34,234 bases of DNA from Alphaproteobacteria bacterium (GTDB taxonomy: Bacteria > Pseudomonadota > Alphaproteobacteria > SHVZ01), in contig VGEH01000037.1 of the NCBI GenBank assembly GCA_016869375.1, positions 1 to 34,234 on the forward strand, written 5' to 3'. Under the pieces are notes generated by a model. The model was not told the origin of the DNA. It saw only the letters and a program-made list of their open reading frames with translations, and made no database searches. This document shows, in pieces, positions 25,001-30,809 of the stretch. Numbering within the stretch: position 1 is the stretch's first letter; every line of letters begins with the position of its first letter. The position numbers were made by a program, and so were the translations under genes.

Positions 25001-25177
25001 GTCGACGCTGAGGGCCTGCTCCAGATAGGGGGTCAGGACGTCGAGCGGTATCGGACCCTGGTTCAGCCGCCAGAACAGCAGCGCGGCCGCGATCATCAGG
25101 CCTGCGACCAATCCGCCCACGATCTCGATGGCTTTGACGACAGCCCGGGACATCGGCACTCGCGGCTTGACGGTCAC
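22052..25177 (-). CDS. AsmA-like / DUF3971 large envelope protein (YhdP group)
   Basis: The 1041-residue protein has one N-terminal membrane anchor (about residues 15-36). A very long beta-rich periplasmic region of AsmA/DUF3971 type follows (for example WVTENISRGVAREARLKLTGEVQDL in the middle). The C-terminal part has the AsmA-like motif region LASFSGIVETLSGAGIGFSRLSAKL and GPLDRPEVSVNPLSTLAPGILR at the end. YhdP, TamB and other AsmA-like proteins form long hydrophobic grooves thought to carry phospholipids between inner and outer membrane; this is the likely role here. It is read alone, divergent from glnE with only 42 bases between the starts, so their promoters must overlap. The Met at residue 9 (MSRAVVKAIE) is an alternative start. 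Confidence 0.87.
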   Translation of the reverse strand: MTVKPRVPMSRAVVKAIEIVGGLVAGLMIAAALLFWRLNQGPIPLDVLTPYLEQALSVDERGVRARIGATRLTWAGWERAVDLRATDVQAVGPDGGVIAALPDIAVRLGLPELARGRIRPVEIEVVKPRLRLTRAADGSIDLGLGEGGEEGHRQSGAMLAGLLNDLSGPRQGDEAMSLPDRVVITGADLAVSDLADGIFWRASDVDLRFERSAEGLRLRIQGDAEIGGRRARIDGAGRYLASAGTIESQFQLSRFEPAALAPFFPDLKRVKLMIDGTVNAVFDAEGRLLSARVEAASGPGAIELPEFYREDLAIAGAQLRVRLDRAADMVEIERAVVDLGGPVARGAARLAGLRGRGLLEADAVLENMEVDQLSHFWPASLAGNARWWVTENISRGVAREARLKLTGEVQDLKNLMVKSVAGGITYENLTVRYLAPMPPVRQVRGTATFTDARFDLAIAGGVLDNLKITQSTVALSGLDKERERAEIEVVVSGPVKDALHLIDSKPLGYTSKIGIGLDGVAGDAAIRLRFAFPLISNLKLEQVALSAAANLRGVAVPKVIRGWDVSDAKGTLSLDGRGMTVKGDGRLQGTPVVFEWREEFDDAPAVRRRFDVRGRADDAARKALDLPFLDKASGPIDAHVIAVQRPNGTSDIDVDLDLAGAKLRFDEIMWRKPAGKAGNARFVLKLERADLVSLEDLRASAEDLDLGGRITFNKETDIQTLELAKLKVGNSDVRVGVRRREGGFNVGVSGERLDLRPLFADDDERGPKKKGPALAVEIQVAELRVSDDRAFASVRASLESDGLVWRRIGAEGRVGVDGRFALDLSAADRLHRFHLTSLDAGAMMRAMGYYDHMVGGRLVLDGTVDIDAKGLPFTGDLMITDFSVVQAPALARLASLASFSGIVETLSGAGIGFSRLSAKLIQTEERITIKESLAAGGSLGVTAHGWVERKTDAAEIEGTAVPAYTLNRVIGAIPLIGTIVTGGQNEGVVAADFRITGPLDRPEVSVNPLSTLAPGILRRIVRVLGDFEGDGARREEQGGNR

Positions 25178-25219
25178 CCGAGGCCTCCCGCACTTTCGCG
25201 CGTGCAGAAAGCCTTTGCG

Positions 25220-28192
25220 ATGACCAGCTTACTCCGATTCGCCACCTCCGACCTAACACCGCGGCCAGCCGACCCGACCGCCGCCCGGATCGCCCTCGAC
25301 CGTTGGCGCGAGCGGGCGGCGGACCTCGACAATGCCGGCGAGCAGGAGGCGGCGCTGGCCCTGGTCGAGGATCCGGAGGCTGGTCCGTTGTTGAGAACGG
25401 TCTTCGGGTCGAGCCCGTTCCTCACCGAGTGCCTGCTGGCCGAGATGCCTTTCGCCCTGGCGCTTTCCGAGCGCGGGCCGGAGGTCGGGCTCGCCGAGGC
25501 GCTGGCCGCGATCCCGCCCCTCGGGCGCGAGGCAGACCAAGCGGCGCTGATGGTCGGGCTCCGTCGTGCCCGGCGGAAGGCGGCGCTGGCGATCGCGCTC
25601 GCGGACATTGCCGGGCAATGGCCGGTCGAGAAGGTGACGCGCGGCATAAGCGACCTTGCCGAGGCGGCCCTGCAGGCGACGGTCGATCACCTGCTCCGGC
25701 GGTTGCGCGCCAGCGGCAAGGTGCCGATCCCTGATTGCGAGCCGCCATCGGAAGGCTGCGGCTTCTTCGTCCTTGCGATGGGCAAGCTGGGATCGCGCGA
25801 GCTCAATTACTCGAGCGATATCGACCTGATGGTCTTCTACGACGAGACCATGCCGGGCTTCGCCGAGATCGACGACCTGCAACAGCGCTTCGTCCGCGTC
25901 GTGCGCGACATGGTCAAGATCCTCTCCGAGCGCACAGCCGAGGGCTATGTCTTCCGCACCGATCTGCGCCTGCGCCCCGACCCGGGCGCGACGCCCGTCG
26001 CGATGTCGGTCGGCGCCGCCGAGGTCTACTACGAAAGCTTGGGCCAGAACTGGGAACGCGCGGCGATGATCAAGGGTCGCCCGGTCGCCGGCGACCTCGC
26101 CGCCGGCAAGCGCTTCCTCAAGCACCTGAAGCCGTTCGTGTGGCGAAAGCACCTGGATTTCGCGGCGATCCGCGACATCCATTCGATCAAGCGCCAGATC
26201 CACGCTGCCAAGGGCGGTGCCGACATCGCGGTCGCCGGCCACAATCTCAAGCTCGGCCGCGGCGGTATCCGCGAGATCGAGTTCTTCGCCCAGACCCAGC
26301 AGCTGATCTGGGGAGGGCGCAATCCGACGCTCAGAGTGCGACCGACGATCGAGGCGATGGAAGCGCTCGTGGCGCTCGGCCGCGTCGAACGAGAGGTCTG
26401 CGACGACCTCGCCGACGCCTACCGCACGCTGCGCAAGGTGGAGCACCGGCTGCAGATGGTCGCCGACGAGCAGACCCAGACGCTGCCAGAGGACGAGACG
26501 CACCTCGCCCGCCTCGCTGCCTTCCTCGGATATGCCGACACAGCGGCTTTCGCCGAGGCGATCACCGGCGTGCTCAAGCGCGTCGAGCGCCGCTATGCGC
26601 GGCTCTTCGAGGAAGCGCCCAGCCTCTCCGGCCCCGGCAACCTCGTCTTCACCGGCACCGAGGACGATCCCGGCACGATCGAGACCCTGACCAAGCTGGG
26701 TTACCGCGATGCGTCGATGGTGTGCGCCACCGTGCGCGGCTGGCACCATGGGCGCTATCGCGCAACGCGCAGTGAACGGGCGCGCCAGATCCTGACGGAG
26801 TTGATGCCGGCGCTCCTGGAGGCGCTGGCCAAGACCTCCGACGCCGACGGCGCCTTCCTCCGCTTCGACGCCTTCCTGAAGGCGCTGCCCGCAGGCGTGC
26901 AGGTCTTCTCGCTGCTGCACCAGAACCCCCGGCTGCTGGCGCTGCTTTCCGAGGTCATGGGATCGGCGCCGCATCTCGCGGAGGCGCTCGGCGCCCAGCC
27001 GAACCGGCTCGAGGCGGTGCTGGTGCCAGGCACGATGGCAGCCCCGCCGGGCCTCGACGCGCTGAAATCGGAGCTCGACCGCGCGCTCGAGGACGCCGAC
27101 GGCTACGAGGCCGTGCTCGATCTCACCCGGCGCTGGGCCGAGGACCGCAAATTCGCGCTCGGCTACCACGTGCTGTCGGGCGAGAGCGATGCCGATCGTC
27201 TCGCGCCGGCGATCACCGACATCGCGGAGGCCGTTGTCGACCGGCTGACGGAGCGGGCGGGACAGCTTCTGGTCGAGGTGCATGGCCGCGTCCCGGAGGC
27301 CGGCATGGCCGTCCTCGCGCTCGGCAAGCTCGGCAGCGCCGAGATGAACATCGGCTCCGACCTCGACATGATCTTCGTCTACGACGTGCCGATCGACCTC
27401 GAATCAGATGGACCGAAGCCGCTGCAGGCCGGGCTCTATTTCGGCCGCTGGAGCCAGCGGCTGATCTCGGGCCTGACCGTCAGAACCGCCGAAGGCACAC
27501 TTTATGAAGTCGACATGCGGCTCCGCCCCTCGGGCAACAAGGGGCCGATCGCGTCCAACCTCGACGGCTTCGTCCGCTACCAGATGACCGAGGCCTGGAC
27601 CTGGGAGCACATGGCGCTGACCCGTGCGCGGCCGATCGCCGGACCCAGACCGCTGATGGAGGCGGCAGCGGCAGCGGTACGGAAGATCCTCACCAGCCCG
27701 CGCGACCCGGAGAAGCTGCTCGCCGACGTCGCCGACATGCGCCGGCGCATGGCGAAGGAGCATCCGGAAACTTCTCCCTGGAAAGTGAAGCACCGGCCGG
27801 GCGGGATGGTGGACATCGAATTCATGGCCCAGTATCTCCAGCTTCTCCACGCTCCGAGGACTCCCGAGGTGCTCGCCGCCAACACCACCGACGCCATCGG
27901 CCGCCTGGCCGGAGCCGGCGCGCTCGATCGCACCGATGCCGATCGCCTGATCGAGGCGATGCGGCTCTGGCGCCGGCTGCAGGGCTTCCTTCGCGTCACC
28001 ACCGGCGGCGACTTCGATCCGGCGACGGCGTCGGAAGGCGTCCGGCGGGCGCTGGTCAAGGCCGGCGGCGCGGCGGACCTCGACGCCCTCGCGACAAAGG
28101 TCGAAGCGACGGCGAGGTGGGTTCGCGAATTCTATCGGCGGATCATCGATGCGCCGGCCGAGCTGCTGAAGAGGAAGGAAACGACCGCATGA
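25220..28192 (+). CDS. glnE: Bifunctional glutamine synthetase adenylyltransferase / adenylyl-removing enzyme
   Basis: The 990-residue protein has the duplicated nucleotidyltransferase layout of GlnE. The N-terminal (deadenylylating) half has the site GSRELNYSSDIDLMVFYD near 191-208, with a helical bundle around VEHRLQMVADEQTQTLP. The C-terminal (adenylylating) half has GSAEMNIGSDLDMIFVYD near 705-722 and further GlnD/GlnE-type helices. The enzyme adds or removes AMP on a tyrosine of glutamine synthetase in response to PII and glutamine, controlling ammonia assimilation in the cytoplasm. The length is normal for alphaproteobacteria. The ATG at 25220 is used; an in-frame GTG at 25202 is an alternative. 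Its stop overlaps the bcp start as ATGA. Confidence 0.96.
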   Translation: MTSLLRFATSDLTPRPADPTAARIALDRWRERAADLDNAGEQEAALALVEDPEAGPLLRTVFGSSPFLTECLLAEMPFALALSERGPEVGLAEALAAIPPLGREADQAALMVGLRRARRKAALAIALADIAGQWPVEKVTRGISDLAEAALQATVDHLLRRLRASGKVPIPDCEPPSEGCGFFVLAMGKLGSRELNYSSDIDLMVFYDETMPGFAEIDDLQQRFVRVVRDMVKILSERTAEGYVFRTDLRLRPDPGATPVAMSVGAAEVYYESLGQNWERAAMIKGRPVAGDLAAGKRFLKHLKPFVWRKHLDFAAIRDIHSIKRQIHAAKGGADIAVAGHNLKLGRGGIREIEFFAQTQQLIWGGRNPTLRVRPTIEAMEALVALGRVEREVCDDLADAYRTLRKVEHRLQMVADEQTQTLPEDETHLARLAAFLGYADTAAFAEAITGVLKRVERRYARLFEEAPSLSGPGNLVFTGTEDDPGTIETLTKLGYRDASMVCATVRGWHHGRYRATRSERARQILTELMPALLEALAKTSDADGAFLRFDAFLKALPAGVQVFSLLHQNPRLLALLSEVMGSAPHLAEALGAQPNRLEAVLVPGTMAAPPGLDALKSELDRALEDADGYEAVLDLTRRWAEDRKFALGYHVLSGESDADRLAPAITDIAEAVVDRLTERAGQLLVEVHGRVPEAGMAVLALGKLGSAEMNIGSDLDMIFVYDVPIDLESDGPKPLQAGLYFGRWSQRLISGLTVRTAEGTLYEVDMRLRPSGNKGPIASNLDGFVRYQMTEAWTWEHMALTRARPIAGPRPLMEAAAAAVRKILTSPRDPEKLLADVADMRRRMAKEHPETSPWKVKHRPGGMVDIEFMAQYLQLLHAPRTPEVLAANTTDAIGRLAGAGALDRTDADRLIEAMRLWRRLQGFLRVTTGGDFDPATASEGVRRALVKAGGAADLDALATKVEATARWVREFYRRIIDAPAELLKRKETTA

Positions 28193-28653
28193 CCCTCGAT
28201 GTCGGCGAAAAGGCCCCTTCCGTAACGCTCCCCGTCTCTGGCGGCGGTGAGCTCGCACTTGCCAAGCTCAAGGGCAAGCCGGTGGTCGTCTATTTCTATC
28301 CGAAGGACAACACTTCGGGCTGCACCAAGGAGGCGCAGGACTTCCAGGCGGCGATGCCGAAGTTCAAGAAGGCCGGCACCGAGGTGATCGGCATCTCCAA
28401 GGATTCGGTCGCGAGCCACGATAAGTTCGCCGCCAAGTACGATCTCTCCTTCCCGCTCATGTCCGATACCGAGGGCAAGGCCTGCGAGGCCTTCGGAACT
28501 TGGGTGGAAAAGAGCCTGTACGGGCGCAAGTACATGGGGATCGAGCGGACGACCTTCCTCATCGATGCCAAGGGCGTCGTCCGCAAGGCTTGGCGCAAGG
28601 TGAAGGTGCCCGGTCATGTCGACGAGGTACTGGCCGCCGTGAAGGCCCTCTAG
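28189..28653 (+). CDS. bcp: Thioredoxin-dependent peroxiredoxin, Bcp/PrxQ family
   Basis: The 154-residue protein matches Bcp/PrxQ: VVVYFYPKDNTSGCTKEAQDF (32-52) with peroxidatic C45 in the PxxxT(S)xxC pattern, FPLMSDTEG (88-96) and a C-terminal FLIDAKGVVRKAW. Position 50, where E. coli Bcp has the resolving Cys, is Gln, so this is a 1-Cys-type variant or uses C99 (KACEAFG) instead. The enzyme reduces peroxides and lipid hydroperoxides in the cytoplasm. The ATG at 28189 overlaps the glnE stop, an order seen in many alphaproteobacteria. A PAS-type gene starts 3 bases after its stop and may be cotranscribed. Confidence 0.94.
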   Translation: MTLDVGEKAPSVTLPVSGGGELALAKLKGKPVVVYFYPKDNTSGCTKEAQDFQAAMPKFKKAGTEVIGISKDSVASHDKFAAKYDLSFPLMSDTEGKACEAFGTWVEKSLYGRKYMGIERTTFLIDAKGVVRKAWRKVKVPGHVDEVLAAVKAL

Positions 28654-28656
28654 CCG

Positions 28657-29130
28657 TTGACCCGGCCCTCAGCCTTCCAGGAAGTCGAGCCCTCCGGCCG
28701 TCTCGAGCAGCTCTTCGAGTACTGGCGAGGGCTCCGGCCCGGCAAGTTGCCACGTAAGACCGATATCGAGCTGATGGAGATCGGCCCGTCGGTGCTTCCG
28801 CATGTTTTCCTGGTCGATGTGCTGGAAGGCGGCACGCGTTTTCGCTGGCGGTTGATCGGCACACACATCGTCCGCCATGCCGGCAGCGACGATACCGGCC
28901 TCGACCTAGAGATCAGCGTCGCGCCGGCCATGCGGCCGACCATTATCGGCCATTACCAGTGGGTCGTAACCGAACGTCGCCATCTCTGCCATCGTGGCGA
29001 CTTCCTCGGGCGCGACGGCCGGGGATATCGCTACGAGCGCTTGCTGATGCCGGTCCTTTCCGCCGATGGAGGTGCGGTCGATACCGTATTCGGCGGCGCG
29101 GTGTTTGCCGCGAGAGCGCTTGGCACGTAG
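28657..29130 (+). CDS. PAS_5-type (PAS-like) domain protein, tandem copy 1
   Basis: The 157-residue protein is one compact domain of the PAS_5-like type common in alphaproteobacteria. It has EVEPSGRLEQLFEYWRGLRPGKLP (9-32), IGPSVLPHVFLVDVL (42-56), RFRWRLIGTHIVRHAGSDDTG (61-81) and a C-terminal RYERLLMPVLSADGGAVDTVFGGAVF. No output domain, signal peptide or membrane segment is visible. Such proteins are presumed sensors of small ligands or redox state; no ligand is known. The start is TTG at 28657, the only in-frame start before the conserved block. It lies 3 bases after bcp, so it may belong to the glnE-bcp transcript. Confidence 0.8.
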   Translation: MTRPSAFQEVEPSGRLEQLFEYWRGLRPGKLPRKTDIELMEIGPSVLPHVFLVDVLEGGTRFRWRLIGTHIVRHAGSDDTGLDLEISVAPAMRPTIIGHYQWVVTERRHLCHRGDFLGRDGRGYRYERLLMPVLSADGGAVDTVFGGAVFAARALGT

Positions 29131-29388
29131 AAGCGCCGAGTTCTTCGAGGAGATCGAGCCGCGAGGCCGGCTCGCCGAGCTTTTCGTCTACTGGCGCGGG
29201 TCGCGGCAAGGAAGATTGCCGCGACGCAACGACATCGATGTCGCGCGAGCGGCGACTTCGTCAGCCGCAATGGCACCGTCTACCTATACCAACGCCTGCC
29301 GCATCCGGCCCTCTCGCCCGAGGGCCTGTTGGTCGACACTATCCCCGGCGGCGCGGTCTTCGACATGCCGCCGCACACATCGGCGTGA
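29120..29388 (+). pseudogene. Degenerate PAS_5-type gene, tandem copy 2 (internal deletion and frameshift)
   Basis: A TTG at 29120, overlapping the stop of copy 1, opens a frame encoding EFFEEIEPRGRLAELFVYWRG...RLPRRNDIDV, clearly matching the first 40 residues of copy 1. The frame then leaves the family. From 29251 another frame encodes GDFVSRNGTVYLYQRLPHPALSPEG...VDTIPGGAVF and ends at TGA 29386-29388, matching copy 1 residues 114-150. About 70 codons, including the central RWRLIGTHIV block, are therefore missing and the two ends are in different frames. A functional protein is unlikely. The remaining 29389-29506 stretch holds only an inverted repeat, GTCTC-N7-GAGAC (29450-29466), of unknown meaning. 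Confidence 0.8.
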
Positions 29389-29506
29389 TGCCGGGCACCG
29401 AGCTGTGTCCCGGATCACAGCGCAAGGATCGAACCGAAGGTAGCTGCTAGTCTCGATAATTGAGACGGCCAACCATGCGCGAGGGCGGCCGGGCCAAGGG
29501 GGATAG

Positions 29507-30025
29507 GTGGGAAGCCAATTGGCGGAAGTCGTCCGGCTCCACGACATCGGATTCGAGATCATAGAGCCCGCAGGACGCCTGGCTCAGCTGGTCGCCTATT
29601 GGCGCCATCTGGTACCTATGGGCCTGCCCGGCCGCCAGCACATCGATCCGGTCACGATCGGCCCGGCCTTGCTGCCCCATATCTTCCTCGCCGACGCCTT
29701 CGATGGCGGCGCGCGCTTCCGCTGGCGGCTGATCGGCACGCACATCGTGAGCCATGCCGGCACCGACGATACAGGGCAGGAGCTCGAAGCGACGCTCTCG
29801 CCGCAGATGCGCGAGACCATACTCGGGCATTACCGGGAAGTCGTCCGCGGCCTCCGACCGCTCTGCCATCGCAGCGAGTTCATCGGGCGCGATCGCCGGA
29901 TCTATCGCTACGAACGTTTATTGTTGCCGCTCGCGAGCGACGGCAAGACCGTCGACATGATTCTTGGCGGTGCGGTGTTTGCCAGATCGATCCCTGAGTC
30001 CGGACGCGATCGCCAGCAGGGCTGA
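29507..30025 (+). CDS. PAS_5-type (PAS-like) domain protein, tandem copy 3
   Basis: The 172-residue protein is a close paralogue of copy 1: IEPAGRLAQLVAYWRHLVPMGLPGRQHID (19-47), IGPALLPHIFLADAFDGGARFRWRLIGTHIVSHAGTDDTG (51-90) and IYRYERLLLPLASDGKTVDMILGGAVFARS at the C-terminus. It has a slightly longer N-terminus (MGSQLAEVVRLHDIGFE) and a hydrophilic tail. No output domain is present. The GTG at 29507 follows a good ribosome site (AAGGGGGA). It is separated from copy 1 by the decayed copy 2 and from the TIR gene by 106 bases. Its function is presumably ligand sensing and remains unknown. Confidence 0.82.
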   Translation: MGSQLAEVVRLHDIGFEIIEPAGRLAQLVAYWRHLVPMGLPGRQHIDPVTIGPALLPHIFLADAFDGGARFRWRLIGTHIVSHAGTDDTGQELEATLSPQMRETILGHYREVVRGLRPLCHRSEFIGRDRRIYRYERLLLPLASDGKTVDMILGGAVFARSIPESGRDRQQG

Positions 30026-30131
30026 CCTCAAGCCGCCGGGCATGCATCGAACATAGACTGTCGCTCGGGGGTGCCTATAGAGTCCGCACGCCCGAGGACA
30101 ATCGCCATCCCAACCGCCGGAGGAATTAAGA
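30026..30131 (+). promoter_or_regulatory. Gap upstream of the TIR gene with a candidate promoter
   Basis: TAGACT (30054-30059) and TATAGA (30076-30081), 16 bases apart, resemble a sigma-70 promoter pointing at the TIR gene about 50 bases downstream. CTCGGG (30064-30069) and CCCGAG (30091-30096) flank the -10 as a 6-base inverted repeat that could be an operator. GGAGGAA (30119-30125) is the ribosome site. The promoter call is weak; the ribosome site is clear. Confidence 0.35.
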
Positions 30132-30809
30132 GTGACCGCGCAAGGGGCTCCTTATGTCGGTAACGAAGCCCGTATCGTGCTGAGTTTCGCCATGGCCAAC
30201 CATGGCGCGAATTTCGCCTACTGGCTGCGTGACAAGCTGATGAAGCGACTGAACTACTACTCTCCGAACGCGGTCTATCTCGATTGCATCGCCGCACGCC
30301 TACAGACGACTCAGCACTACGCGGCGGGCATGGCGCCGGCTTCGGGCGACCAGGTCAGAGGCATCACTTACGTCTCGCCGGACACCCGCCCGCACCTCAA
30401 GAGCCAGGGCTACATGCCGATCGGCGCGTCCAACGTCGCATGGGAGGCAGCCTTCGACGACGCGGTGAGCCAAGCCGCGGCGATGATCCTGGTCGTCACC
30501 TCCGAATATCTGCAGAGCCAGTGGTGCATGCTGGAATGGCGCAAGTGCGAAGAGGAGAACCAACGCAGGCGCGGCGTCGGCAAGGCGCCGCTCCGCGGCG
30601 TGGCTTTGGTCTTTCCTCCCTCGACCCAGGGCCAACCGGGCGGAACTCAGGGAGGGGCAACCAACGGCATGCCCGCGAACAACTCCCAGGACATCCAGCA
30701 GATCGCCGTCACCAAGGTGTATGGCCGGGGCGGCCTCCTCTGGCATCCGGAGGACTATGCCATCAGCGAGGCCGCCTTCGACCGCGTGGTGATTGCCGCC
30801 GGACTCTAG
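30132..30809 (+). CDS. Stand-alone TIR-domain protein
   Basis: The 225-residue protein reads as a single TIR domain. Strand A is RIVLSFA (14-20), with helix NFAYWLRDKLMKRL (27-40). Strand B is NAVYLDC (46-52). Further on are helix WEAAFDDAVSQA (104-115) and strand AMILVVTSEYLQSQWCMLEW (117-136), followed by GVALVF (156-161). The SxWCxxE box is the usual C-helix mark, and E135 is where NAD-cleaving TIR proteins carry their catalytic Glu. A Gly/Gln/Asn-rich insert (about 164-187) precedes the last helices. There is no signal peptide, membrane segment or second domain. Bacterial TIR proteins act as NADase effectors, signal-making enzymes or scaffolds, often in antiphage systems, but no partner of Thoeris, CBASS or Argonaute type is nearby. 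The GTG at 30132 has GGAGGAA upstream. Confidence 0.75.
   Translation: MTAQGAPYVGNEARIVLSFAMANHGANFAYWLRDKLMKRLNYYSPNAVYLDCIAARLQTTQHYAAGMAPASGDQVRGITYVSPDTRPHLKSQGYMPIGASNVAWEAAFDDAVSQAAAMILVVTSEYLQSQWCMLEWRKCEEENQRRRGVGKAPLRGVALVFPPSTQGQPGGTQGGATNGMPANNSQDIQQIAVTKVYGRGGLLWHPEDYAISEAAFDRVVIAAGL

Noticed and set aside
25253..27283. Long open frame on the - strand (676 codons) across glnE
   Set aside because: It is antisense to the two conserved nucleotidyltransferase motifs of GlnE and has shadow-type composition.
30132..30809. Thoeris or CBASS antiphage system
   Set aside because: Only the TIR-like gene is present. No ThsA-like SIR2/SLOG protein, nucleotidyltransferase, SAVED or Argonaute gene lies in the window.
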